From: Mytilus californianus
Taxonomy: Eukaryota > Mollusca > Bivalvia > Mytilida > Mytilidae
NCBI RefSeq assembly: GCF_021869535.1
Contig: NW_026262679.1
Location: 85,061,143-85,125,142 of the forward strand
Length of the DNA: 64,000 bases
Direction: 5' to 3'
In this document: piece after piece, positions 43,779-57,544 of the stretch
How the letters are laid out: each line of letters starts with the position of its first letter
How positions within the stretch are numbered: position 1 is the stretch's first letter
Notes under the pieces: generated by a model
The model's database searches: none
Seen by the model: the letters and a program-made list of their open reading frames with translations, nothing else
Told to the model about the DNA's origin: nothing
Position numbers and translations under genes: made by a program

Positions 43779-46083
43779 ATTGTAATGACCAAATACCTAC
43801 ATGTGACTCGTCCTAATGTGTGATCTACGATGAAAGCATCTTTCACGATATAGGAGTGTTGCATATTTAGGCTGTATCTGTAAAAAAAACAAAAATTATA
43901 AATTAGTTTCAGCTTTAAATCAAGACTTTTTGCTGTTGCAATCAATTCAGAAATTAATGTGATGCATGATTTATGTTAAATACTAAATTAGAGAGAAGTA
44001 TATATACAATTACTATACATTCTTATTAAAATATACATCATTAGAGCATAAATTTGAATAAAAGAAATTTTAGACCAATTTGTTATAAAGCTTCAATTTG
44101 TTTCAGGAAAAACTGATTTTTAATACCTAACAAATATAAACATAGTTTTAAGTACAATTGTAATGACCAAATACTTACATGCGACTCCTCCTCATGTGCT
44201 ATCTACCATGAAGTTACCATCTTCTCCGTCTAGGAGTGCAGCATCTTTAACAAAAACTAGAAATTAATATCAGCTGTAAATAGAGACTATTTGCTGTTGC
44301 AATTAATTCAGAATTTAATCTTTTGCATGTTGGACAAGAATATTTATAATTACTATAATTCTCATAAGAATATACTTCATTAGAGTATAAATTTGAAGAA
44401 AATTTTTTTTTAGACCAATTTGTAATAAAGTTTCAAATTGGTTGATAATGAAATAGAGCCTGACATAAAAATAAATACTTTTTACTATAAAACAAGTTTT
44501 CATCATATTATATAACCGGCTCTGCTGGGTGATCTGCTTTTACGAGATCAGCGCCCATTAAATTCATCAATGTTACTTCAAAATCTAAAGTTTGCTCTCT
44601 GGGGAGGTCTGCTTTTACGAGACCCATTTTGACATAAAGCATCTTTTATCCAACTGCTGGGCGATCTGCTTTAACAATAGTCCAATTAATAATGACGTCT
44701 TGAAAGTCTACTTTTTTTTTTGCTGTCGATAGAAGGCGTCATAGCAAAAAATAATTGTATCTGAGGGGTCCCTTTCCGCTGCTTAAATCGTTAACCAAAC
44801 GTTGACATAATTGAATCGTTGTTAATTAATAAATTGTGATATTCTTCTATTGACTATCCATCCTATTTGCAGGATCACCGCATTAAAAATGTATGCGTTG
44901 ACAGCATTCTGATCCAGATTTTAAAACGCTATGACAACAAAACTATGAAAAAATTAAAGTTGCCTAAAATGGTAACTAAAACATTTCCATATATTTTTTG
45001 GGCCGCCGGCCAATTTTAGGCCCACTTAACTATATAGTAAAATTATTCCTGCAGTATACCATAATCGTCCCTTAAACAGGCATAAAAGACGAAATTGTAG
45101 ACCAATTTGTAATAAAGTTTCCTGCTATTCCAGGAAAAACTGATTTTTATTACCTAACACATATAAACATAGCTTAAAGAACATTTGTAATGACCAAATA
45201 CCTACATGCGACATCATCCTCTTGAACTTCAATGGAACTATTCCTCATGGTATAGGACTGTCACATATTTAGGCTGTATCTAACAAAAACAAAAACTTTA
45301 AATTAGTTTCAGCTTTAAATAGAGACTTTTTGCTGTTGCAATTAATTCAGAAATTAATGTGATGAATGTTTTATGTCAACTCCTTAACCGGGCAACAAGT
45401 CTAAAAACAAATACAAAACATTCTTATATAAATATATTACTTAAGAGTATAAATTTGAAAAAAAAGAGGAAATTTTAGACAAATTAGTTATAAAGCTTCA
45501 GGCTGTTGTTTCAGGAAAAACAGATTTTTATTACCTAACAAACATAAACATAGTTTTAAGAACAAGAGGCTCTCAAGAGCAGGAATCGCTCACCTGTAAT
45601 GTTTTGCTTAAATCTTTCATCAATGATTATTTTTGCTTTTCAATATATATTAATGAGTGGCTTAAAAATGCCATTTAAATGTTATTTGCATCCGTCATAT
45701 TTTCTTCAAAAGCAAAAAAATGCATTTTACCCCTATGTTCCATTTTAGCCATAGTGGCTATATTTCTCGACGTACAAGAACACTTTTACCCCCATGTCAG
45801 AGTTCCTCTAAATGCTTTAGTTTTTGAGATATAGGCCAAAAACTGCATTTTACCCCTATTTTCTATTTTTAACCATGTTGGCCATGTTTTTTGACGAAAC
45901 AGAAAATAAAACACAAACTTAATTCTAGATACCCTAAGGATCATTCAGCTTAAGTTTGGTTGGAATTGGTTCAGTAGTTTCAGAGGAGAAGATTTTTGAA
46001 ATAGTTTACACCGGACGGACGACGACGACGGACGCCAAGTGATGGCAAAAGCTCACATTTCCTTCGGAAAGGTGAGCTCAAAA
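43779..46083 (+). repeat. Array unit U2 (2305 bp)
   Basis: Full-length S with a longer T run after AGTCTAC, and CATAAAAATAAATAC at the b/S edge. Almost identical to U3. Confidence 0.95.
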
Positions 46084-48388
46084 ATTGTAATGACCAAATA
46101 CCTACATGTGACTCGTCCTAATGTGTGATCTACGATGAAAGCATCTTTCACGATATAGGAGTGTTGCATATTTAGGCTGTATCTGTAAAAAAAACAAAAA
46201 TTATAAATTAGTTTCAGCTTTAAATCAAGACTTTTTGCTGTTGCAATCAATTCAGAAATTAATGTGATGCATGATTTATGTTAAATACTAAATTAGAGAG
46301 AAGTATATATACAATTACTATACATTCTTATTAAAATATACATCATTAGAGCATAAATTTGAATAAAAGAAATTTTAGACCAATTTGTTATAAAGCTTCA
46401 ATTTGTTTCAGGAAAAACTGATTTTTAATACCTAACAAATATAAACATAGTTTTAAGTACAATTGTAATGACCAAATACTTACATGCGACTCCTCCTCAT
46501 GTGCTATCTACCATGAAGTTACCATCTTCTCCGTCTAGGAGTGCAGCATCTTTAACAAAAACTAGAAATTAATATCAGCTGTAAATAGAGACTATTTGCT
46601 GTTGCAATTAATTCAGAATTTAATCTTTTGCATGTTGGACAAGAATATTTATAATTACTATAATTCTCATAAGAATATACTTCATTAGAGTATAAATTTG
46701 AAGAAAATTTTTTTTTAGACCAATTTGTAATAAAGTTTCAAATTGGTTGATAATGAAATAGAGCCTGACATAAAAATAAATACTTTTTACTATAAAACAA
46801 GTTTTCATCATATTATATAACCGGCTCTGCTGGGTGATCTGCTTTTACGAGATCAGCGCCCATTAAATTCATCAATGTTACTTCAAAATCTAAAGTTTGC
46901 TCTCTGGGGAGGTCTGCTTTTACGAGACCCATTTTGACATAAAGCATCTTTTATCCAACTGCTGGGCGATCTGCTTTAACAATAGTCCAATTAATAATGA
47001 CGTCTTGAAAGTCTACTTTTTTTTTTGCTGTCGATAGAAGGCGTCATAGCAAAAAATAATTGTATCTGAGGGGTCCCTTTCCGCTGCTTAAATCGTTAAC
47101 CAAACGTTGACATAATTGAATCGTTGTTAATTAATAAATTGTGATATTCTTCTATTGACTATCCATCCTATTTGCAGGATCACCGCATTAAAAATGTATG
47201 CGTTGACAGCATTCTGATCCAGATTTTAAAACGCTATGACAACAAAACTATGAAAAAATTAAAGTTGCCTAAAATGGTAACTAAAACATTTCCATATATT
47301 TTTTGGGCCGCCGGCCAATTTTAGGCCCACTTAACTATATAGTAAAATTATTCCTGCAGTATACCATAATCGTCCCTTAAACAGGCATAAAAGACGAAAT
47401 TGTAGACCAATTTGTAATAAAGTTTCCTGCTATTCCAGGAAAAACTGATTTTTATTACCTAACACATATAAACATAGCTTAAAGAACATTTGTAATGACC
47501 AAATACCTACATGCGACATCATCCTCTTGAACTTCAATGGAACTATTCCTCATGGTATAGGACTGTCACATATTTAGGCTGTATCTAACAAAAACAAAAA
47601 CTTTAAATTAGTTTCAGCTTTAAATAGAGACTTTTTGCTGTTGCAATTAATTCAGAAATTAATGTGATGAATGTTTTATGTCAACTCCTTAACCGGGCAA
47701 CAAGTCTAAAAACAAATACAAAACATTCTTATATAAATATATTACTTAAGAGTATAAATTTGAAAAAAAAGAGGAAATTTTAGACAAATTAGTTATAAAG
47801 CTTCAGGCTGTTGTTTCAGGAAAAACAGATTTTTATTACCTAACAAACATAAACATAGTTTTAAGAACAAGAGGCTCTCAAGAGCAGGAATCGCTCACCT
47901 GTAATGTTTTGCTTAAATCTTTCATCAATGATTATTTTTGCTTTTCAATATATATTAATGAGTGGCTTAAAAATGCCATTTAAATGTTATTTGCATCCGT
48001 CATATTTTCTTCAAAAGCAAAAAAATGCATTTTACCCCTATGTTCCATTTTAGCCATAGTGGCTATATTTCTCGACGTACAAGAACACTTTTACCCCCAT
48101 GTCAGAGTTCCTCTAAATGCTTTAGTTTTTGAGATATAGGCCAAAAACTGCATTTTACCCCTATTTTCTATTTTTAACCATGTTGGCCATGTTTTTTGAC
48201 GAAACAGAAAATAAAACACAAACTTAATTCTAGATACCCTAAGGATCATTCAGCTTAAGTTTGGTTGGAATTGGTTCAGTAGTTTCAGAGGAGAAGATTT
48301 TTGAAATAGTTTACACCGGACGGACGACGACGACGGACGCCAAGTGATGGCAAAAGCTCACATTTCCTTCGGAAAGGTGAGCTCAAAA
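46084..48388 (+). repeat. Array unit U3 (2305 bp)
   Basis: Same diagnostic variants as U2, which suggests a recent single-unit duplication. Confidence 0.95.
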
Positions 48389-50693
48389 ATTGTAATGACC
48401 AAATACCTACATGTGACTCGTCCTAATGTGTGATCTACGATGAAAGCATCTTTCACGATATAGGAGTGTTGCATATTTAGGCTGTATCTGTAAAAAAAAC
48501 AAAAATTATAAATTAGTTTCAGCTTTAAATCAAGACTTTTTGCTGTTGCAATCAATTCAGAAATTAATGTGATGCATGATTTATGTTAAATACTAAATTA
48601 GAGAGAAGTATATATACAATTACTATACATTCTTATTAAAATATACATCATTAGAGCATAAATTTGAATAAAAGAAATTTTAGACCAATTTGTTATAAAG
48701 CTTCAATTTGTTTCAGGAAAAACTGATTTTTAATACCTAACAAATATAAACATAGTTTTAAGTACAATTGTAATGACCAAATACTTACATGCGACTCCTC
48801 CTCATGTGCTATCTACCATGAAGTTACCATCTTCTCCGTCTAGGAGTGCAGCATCTTTAACAAAAACTAGAAATTAATATCAGCTGTAAATAGAGACTAT
48901 TTGCTGTTGCAATTAATTCAGAATTTAATCTTTTGCATGTTGGACAAGAATATTTATAATTACTATAATTCTCATAAGAATATACTTCATTAGAGTATAA
49001 ATTTGAAGAAAATTTTTTTTTAGACCAATTTGTAATAAAGTTTCAAATTGGTTGATAATGAAATAGAGCCTGACATAAAATTAAATACTTTTTACTATAA
49101 AACAAGTTTTCATCATATTATATAAACGGCTCTGCTGGGTGATCTGCTTTTACGAGATCAGCGCCCATTAAATTCATCGATGTTACATCAAAATCTAAAG
49201 TTTGCTCTCTGGGGAGGTCTGCTTTTACGAGACCCATTTTGACATAAAGCATCTTTTATCCAACTGCTGGGCGATCTGCTTTAACAATAGTCCAATTAAT
49301 AATGACGTCTTGAAAGTCTACTTTATTTTTTGCTGTCGATAGAAGGCGTCATAGCAAAAAATAATTGTATCTGAGGGGTCCCTTTCCGCTGCTTAAATCG
49401 TTAACCAAACGTTGACATAATTGAATCGTTGTTAATTAATAAATTGTGATATTCTTCTATTGACTATCCATCCTATTTGCAGGATCACCGCATTAAAAAT
49501 GTATGCGTTGACAGCATTCTGATCCAGATTTTAAAACGCTATGACAACAAAACTATGAAAAAATTAAAGTTGCCTAAAATGGTAACTAAAACATTTCCAA
49601 ATATTTTTTGGGCCGCCGGCCAATTTTAGGCCCACTTAACTATATAGTAAAATTATTCCTGCAGTATACCATAATCGTCCCTTAAACAGGCATAAAAGAC
49701 GAAATTGTAGACCAATTTGTAATAAAGTTTCCTGCTATTCCAGGAAAAACTGATTTTTATTACCTAACACATATAAACATAGCTTAAAGAACATTTGTAA
49801 TGACCAAATACCTACATGCGACATCATCCTCTTGAACTTCAATGGAACTATTCCTCATGGTATAGGACTGTCACATATTTAGGCTGTATCTAACAAAAAC
49901 AAAAACTTTAAATTAGTTTCAGCTTTAAATAGAGACTTTTTGCTGTTGCAATTAATTCAGAAATTAATGTGATGAATGTTTTATGTCAACTCCTTAACCG
50001 GGCAACAAGTCTAAAAACAAATACAAAACATTCTTATATAAATATATTACTTAAGAGTATAAATTTGAAAAAAAAGAGGAAATTTTAGACAAATTAGTTA
50101 TAAAGCTTCAGGCTGTTGTTTCAGGAAAAACAGATTTTTATTACCTAACAAACATAAACATAGTTTTAAGAACAAGAGGCTCTCAAGAGCAGGAATCACT
50201 CACCTGTAATGTTTTGCTTAAATCTTTCATCAATGATTATTTTTGCTTTTCAATATATATTAATGAGTGGCTTAAAAATGCCATTTAAATGTTATTTGCA
50301 TCTGTCATATTTTCTTCAAAAGCAAAAAAATGCATTTTACCCCTATGTTCCATTTTAGCCATAGTGGCTATATTTCTCGACGTACAAGAACACTTTTACC
50401 CCCATGTCAGAGTTCCTCTAAATGCTTTAGTTTTTGAGATATAAGCCAAAAACTGCATTTTACCCCTATTTTCTATTTTTAACCATGTTGGCCATGTTTT
50501 TTGACGAAACAGAAAATAAAACACAAACTTAATTCTAGATACCCTAAGGATCATTCAGCTTAAGTTTGGTTGGAATTGGTTCAGTAGTTTCAGAGGAGAA
50601 GATTTTTTAAATAGTTTACACCGGACGGACGACGACAACGGACGCCAAGTGATGGCAAAAGCTCACATTTCCTTCGGAAAGGTGAGCTCAAAA
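48389..50693 (+). repeat. Array unit U4 (2305 bp)
   Basis: S has ATAAACGGCTC, CATCGATGTTACATC and CCAAATATTTT. E has GAATCACTCACC and GACGACAACGG. These variants recur in U8 and U9. Confidence 0.95.
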
Positions 50694-52957
50694 ATTGTAA
50701 TGACCAAATACCTACATGTGACTCGTCCTAATGTGTGATCTACGATGAAAGCATCTTTCACGATATAGGAGTGTTGCATATTTAGGCTGTATCTGTAAAA
50801 AAAACAAAAATTATAAATTAGTTTCAGCTTAAAATCAAAGACTTTTTGCTGTTGCAATCAATTCAGAAATTAATGTGATGCATGATTTATGTTAAATACT
50901 AAACTAGAGAGAAGTATATATACAATTACTATACATTCTTATTAAAATATACATCATTAGAGCATAAATTTGAATAAAAGAAATTTTAGACCAATTTGTT
51001 ATAAAGCTTCAATTTGTTTCAGGAAAAACTGATTTTTAATACCTAACAAATATAAACATAGTTTTAAGTACAATTGTAATGACCAAATACTTACATGCGA
51101 CTCCTCCTCATGTGCTATCTACCATGAAGTTACCATCTTCTCCGTCTAGGAGTGCAGCATCTTTAACAAAAACTAGAAATTAATATCAGCTGTAAATAGA
51201 GACTATTTGCTGTTGCAATTAATTCAGAATTTAATCTTTTGCATGTTGGACAAGAATATTTATAATTACTATAATTCTCATAAGAATATACTTCATTAGA
51301 GTATAAATTTGAAGAAAATTTTTTTTTAGACCAATTTGTAATAAAGTTTCAAATTGGTTGATAATGAAATAGAGCCTGACATAAAATTAAATACTTTTTA
51401 CTATAAAACAAGTTTTCATCATATTATATAACCGGCTCTGCTGGGTGATCTGCTTTTACGAGATCAGCGCCCATTAAATTCATCAATGTTACATCAAAAT
51501 CTAAAGTTTGCTCTCTGGGGAGGTCTGCTTTTACGAGACCCATTTTGAAATAAAAAATCTGCTTTAACAATAGTCCAATTAATAATGACGTCTTGAAAGT
51601 CTACTTTATTTTTTGCTGTCGATAGGCGTCATAGCAAAAAATAATTGTATCTGAGGGGTCCCTTTCCGCTGCTTAAATCGTTAACCAAACGTTGACATAA
51701 TTGAATCGTTGTTAATTAATAAATTGTGATATTCTTCTATTGACTATCCATCCTATTTGCAGGATCACCGCATTAAAAATGTATGCGTTGACAGCATTCT
51801 GATCCAGATTTTAAAACGCTATGACAACAAAACTATGAAAAAATTAAAGTTGCCTAAAATGGTAACTAAAACATTTCCAAATATTTTTTGGGCCGCCGGC
51901 CAATTTTAGGCCCACTTAACTATATAGTAAAATTATTCCTGCAGTATACCATAATCGTCCCTTAAACAGGCATAAAAGACGAAATTGTAGACCAATTTGT
52001 AATAAAGTTTCCTGCTATTCCAGGAAAAACTGATTTTTATTACCTAACACATATAAACATAGCTTAAAGAACATTTGTAATGACCAAATACCTACATGCG
52101 ACATCATCCTCTTGAACTTCAATGGAACTATTCTTCATGGTATAGGACTGTCACATATTTAGGCTGTATCTAACAAAAACAAAAACTTTAAATTAGTTTC
52201 AGCTTTAAATAGAGACTTTTTGCTGTTGCAATTAATTCAGAAATTAATGTGATGCATGTTTTATGTCAACTCCTTAACTGGGCAACAACAAGTCTAAAAA
52301 CAAATACAAAACATTCTTATATAAATATATTACTTAAGAGTATAAATTTGAAAAAAAAGAGGAAATTTTAGACAAATTAGTTATAAAGCTTCAGGCTGTT
52401 GTTTCAGGAAAAACAGATTTTTATTACCTAACAAACATAAACATAGTTTTAAGAACAAGAGGCTCTCAAGAGCAGGAATCGCTCACCTGTAATGTTTTGC
52501 TTAAATCTTTCATCAACGATTATTTTTGCTTTTCAATATATATTAATGAGTGGCTTAAAAATGCCATTTAAATGTTATTTGCATCTGTCATATTTTCTTC
52601 AAAAGCAAAAAAATGCATTTTACCCCTATGTTCCATTTTAGCCATAGTGGCTATATTTCTCGACGTACAAGAACACTTTTACCCCCATGTCAGAGTTCCT
52701 CTAAATGCTTTAGTTTTTGAGATATAAGCCAAAAACTGCATTTTACCCCTATTTTCTATTTTTAACCATGTTGGCCATGTTTTTTGACGAAACAAATTCT
52801 AGATACCCTAAGGATCATTCAGCTTAAGTTTGGTTGGAATTGGTTCAGTAGTTTCAGAGGAGAAGATTTTTGAAATAGTTTACACCGGACGGACGACGAC
52901 GACGGACGCCAAGTGATGGCAAAAGCTCACATTTCCTTCGGAAAGGTGAGCTCAAAA
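50694..52957 (+). repeat. Array unit U5 (2264 bp)
   Basis: Shortest unit: the S deletion as in U1, loss of four further bases at CGATAGGCGTC, and a private 19-bp deletion in E near 52793. Monomer a has AAAATCAAAG as in U8 and U9. Confidence 0.95.
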
Positions 52958-55239
52958 ATTGTAATGACCAAATACCTACATGTGACTCGTCCTAATGTGT
53001 GATCTACGATGAAAGCATCTTTCACGATATAGGAGTGTTGCATATTTAGGCTGTATCTGTAAAAAAAACAAAAATTATAAATTAGTTTCAGCTTTAAATC
53101 AAGACTTTTTGCTGTTCCAATCAATTCAGAAATTAATGTGATGCATGATTTATGTTAAATACTAAATTAGAGAGAAGTATATATACAATTACTATACATT
53201 CTTATTAAAATATACATCATTAGAGCATAAATTTGAATAAAAGAAATTTTAGACCAATTTGTTATAAAGCTTCAATTTGTTTCAGGAAAAACTGATTTTT
53301 AATACCTAACAAATATAAACATAGTTTTAAGTACAATTGTAATGACCAAATACTTACATGCGACTCCTCCTCATGTGCTATCTACCATGAAGTTACCATC
53401 TTCTCCGTCTAGGAGTGCAGCATCTTTAACAAAAACTAGAAATTAATATCAGCTGTAAATAGAGACTATTTGCTGTTGCAATTAATTCAGAATTTAATCT
53501 TTTGCATGTTGGACAAGAATATTTATAATTACTATAATTCTCATAAGAATATACTTCATTAGAGTATAAATTTGAAGAAAATTTTTTTTTAGACCAATTT
53601 GTAATAAAGTTTCAAATTGGTTGATAATGAAATAGAGCCTGACATAAAATTAAATACTTTTTACTATAAAACAAGTTTTCATCATATTATATAACCGGCT
53701 CTGCTGGGTGATCTGCTTTTACGAGATCAGCGCCCATTAAATTCATCAATGTTACTTCAAAATCTAAAGTTTGCTCTCTGGGGAGGTCTGCTTTTACGAG
53801 ACCCATTTTGAAATAAAAAATCTGCTTTAACAATAGTCCAATTAATAATGACGTCTTGAAAGTCTACTTTATTTTTTGCTGTCGATAGAAGGCGTCATAG
53901 CAAAAAATAATTGTATCTGAGGGGTCCCTTTCCGCTGCTTAAATCGTTAACCAAACGTTGACATAATTGAATCGTTGTTAATTAATAAATTGTGATATTC
54001 TTCTATTGACTATCCATCCTATTTGCAGGATCACCGCATTAAAAATGTATGCGTTGACAGCATTCTGATCCAGATTTTAAAACGCTATGACAACAAAACT
54101 ATGAAAAAATTAAAGTTGCCTAAAATGGTAACTAAAACATTTCCATATATTTTTTGGGCCGCCGGCCAATTTTAGGCCCACTTAACTATATAGTAAAATT
54201 ATTCCTGCAGTATACCATAATCGTCCCTTAAACAGGCATAAAAGACGAAATTGTAGACCAATTTGTAATAAAGTTTCCTGCTATTCCAGGAAAAACTGAT
54301 TTTTATTACCTAACACATATAAACATAGCTTAAAGAACATTTGTAATGACCAAATACCTACATGCGACATCATCCTCTTGAACTTCAATGGAACTATTCC
54401 TCATGGTATAGGACTGTCACATATTTAGGCTGTATCTAACAAAAACAAAAACTTTAAATTAGTTTCAGCTTTAAATAGAGACTTTTTGCTGTTGCAATTA
54501 ATTCAGAAATTAATGTGATGAATGTTTTATGTCAACTCCTTAACCGGGCAACAAGTCTAAAAACAAATACAAAACATTCTTATATAAATATATTACTTAA
54601 GAGTATAAATTTGAAAAAAAAGAGGAAATTTTAGACAAATTAGTTATAAAGCTTCAGGCTGTTGTTTCAGGAAAAACAGATTTTTATTACCTAACAAACA
54701 TAAACATAGTTTTAAGAACAAGAGGCTCTCAAGAGCAGGAATCGCTCACCTGTAATGTTTTGCTTAAATCTTTCATCAATGATTATTTTTGCTTTTCAAT
54801 ATATATTAATGAGTGGCTTAAAAATGCCATTTAAATGTTATTTGCATCCGTCATATTTTCTTCAAAAGCAAAAAAATGCATTTTACCCCTATGTTCCATT
54901 TTAGCCATAGTGGCTATATTTCTCGACGTACAAGAACACTTTTACCCCCATGTCAGAGTTCCTCTAAATGCTTTAGTTTTTGAGATATAGGCCAAAAACT
55001 GCATTTTACCCCTATTTTCTATTTTTAACCATGTTGGCCATGTTTTTTGACGAAACAGAAAATAAAACACAAACTTAATTCTAGATACCCTAAGGATCAT
55101 TCAGCTTAAGTTTGGTTGGAATTGGTTCAGTAGTTTCAGAGGAGAAGATTTTTGAAATAGTTTACACCGGACGGACGACGACGACGGACGCCAAGTGATG
55201 GCAAAAGCTCACATTTCCTTCGGAAAGGTGAGCTCAAAA
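52958..55239 (+). repeat. Array unit U6 (2282 bp)
   Basis: Same monomer a variant (GTTCCAATC) and same S deletion as U1, exactly 11,461 bp further on. Confidence 0.95.
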
Positions 55240-57544
55240 ATTGTAATGACCAAATACCTACATGTGACTCGTCCTAATGTGTGATCTACGATGAAAGCAT
55301 CTTTCACGATATAGGAGTGTTGCATATTTAGGCTGTATCTGTAAAAAAAACAAAAATTATAAATTAGTTTCAGCTTTAAATCAAGACTTTTTGCTGTTGC
55401 AATCAATTCAGAAATTAATGTGATGCATGATTTATGTTAAATACTAAATTAGAGAGAAGTATATATACAATTACTATACATTCTTATTAAAATATACATC
55501 ATTAGAGCATAAATTTGAATAAAAGAAATTTTAGACCAATTTGTTATAAAGCTTCAATTTGTTTCAGGAAAAACTGATTTTTAATACCTAACAAATATAA
55601 ACATAGTTTTAAGTACAATTGTAATGACCAAATACTTACATGCGACTCCTCCTCATGTGCTATCTACCATGAAGTTACCATCTTCTCCGTCTAGGAGTGC
55701 AGCATCTTTAACAAAAACTAGAAATTAATATCAGCTGTAAATAGAGACTATTTGCTGTTGCAATTAATTCAGAATTTAATCTTTTGCATGTTGGACAAGA
55801 ATATTTATAATTACTATAATTCTCATAAGAATATACTTCATTAGAGTATAAATTTGAAGAAAATTTTTTTTTAGACCAATTTGTAATAAAGTTTCAAATT
55901 GGTTGATAATGAAATAGAGCCTGACATAAAAATAAATACTTTTTACTATAAAACAAGTTTTCATCATATTATATAACCGGCTCTGCTGGGTGATCTGCTT
56001 TTACGAGATCAGCGCCCATTAAATTCATCAATGTTACTTCAAAATCTAAAGTTTGCTCTCTGGGGAGGTCTGCTTTTACGAGACCCATTTTGACATAAAG
56101 CATCTTTTATCCAACTGCTGGGCGATCTGCTTTAACAATAGTCCAATTAATAATGACGTCTTGAAAGTCTACTTTTTTTTTTGCTGTCGATAGAAGGCGT
56201 CATAGCAAAAAATAATTGTATCTGAGGGGTCCCTTTCCGCTGCTTAAATCGTTAACCAAACGTTGACATAATTGAATCGTTGTTAATTAATAAATTGTGA
56301 TATTCTTCTATTGACTATCCATCCTATTTGCAGGATCACCGCATTAAAAATGTATGCGTTGACAGCATTCTGATCCAGATTTTAAAACGCTATGACAACA
56401 AAACTATGAAAAAATTAAAGTTGCCTAAAATGGTAACTAAAACATTTCCATATATTTTTTGGGCCGCCGGCCAATTTTAGGCCCACTTAACTATATAGTA
56501 AAATTATTCCTGCAGTATACCATAATCGTCCCTTAAACAGGCATAAAAGACGAAATTGTAGACCAATTTGTAATAAAGTTTCCTGCTATTCCAGGAAAAA
56601 CTGATTTTTATTACCTAACACATATAAACATAGCTTAAAGAACATTTGTAATGACCAAATACCTACATGCGACATCATCCTCTTGAACTTCAATGGAACT
56701 ATTCCTCATGGTATAGGACTGTCACATATTTAGGCTGTATCTAACAAAAACAAAAACTTTAAATTAGTTTCAGCTTTAAATAGAGACTTTTTGCTGTTGC
56801 AATTAATTCAGAAATTAATGTGATGAATGTTTTATGTCAACTCCTTAACCGGGCAACAAGTCTAAAAACAAATACAAAACATTCTTATATAAATATATTA
56901 CTTAAGAGTATAAATTTGAAAAAAAAGAGGAAATTTTAGACAAATTAGTTATAAAGCTTCAGGCTGTTGTTTCAGGAAAAACAGATTTTTATTACCTAAC
57001 AAACATAAACATAGTTTTAAGAACAAGAGGCTCTCAAGAGCAGGAATCACTCACCTGTAATGTTTTGCTTAAATCTTTCATCAATGATTATTTTTGCTTT
57101 TCAATATATATTAATGAGTGGCTTAAAAATGCCATTTAAATGTTATTTGCATCTGTCATATTTTCTTCAAAAGCAAAAAAATGCATTTTACCCCTATGTT
57201 CCATTTTAGCCATAGTGGCTATATTTCTCGACGTACAAGAACACTTTTACCCCCATGTCAGAGTTCCTCTAAATGCTTTAGTTTTTGAGATATAAGCCAA
57301 AAACTGCATTTTACCCCTATTTTCTATTTTTAACCATGTTGGCCATGTTTTTTGACGAAACAGAAAATAAAACACAAACTTAATTCTAGATACCCTAAGG
57401 ATCATTCAGCTTAAGTTTGGTTGGAATTGGTTCAGTAGTTTCAGAGGAGAAGATTTTTTAAATAGTTTACACCGGACGGACGACGACAACGGACGCCAAG
57501 TGATGGCAAAAGCTCACATTTCCTTCGGAAAGGTGAGCTCAAAA
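55240..57544 (+). repeat. Array unit U7 (2305 bp), chimeric
   Basis: Front part (long T run, CCATATATTTT) as in U2/U3; E (GAATCACTCACC, GACGACAACGG) as in U4. The switch lies between about 56454 and 57043. Confidence 0.95.
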
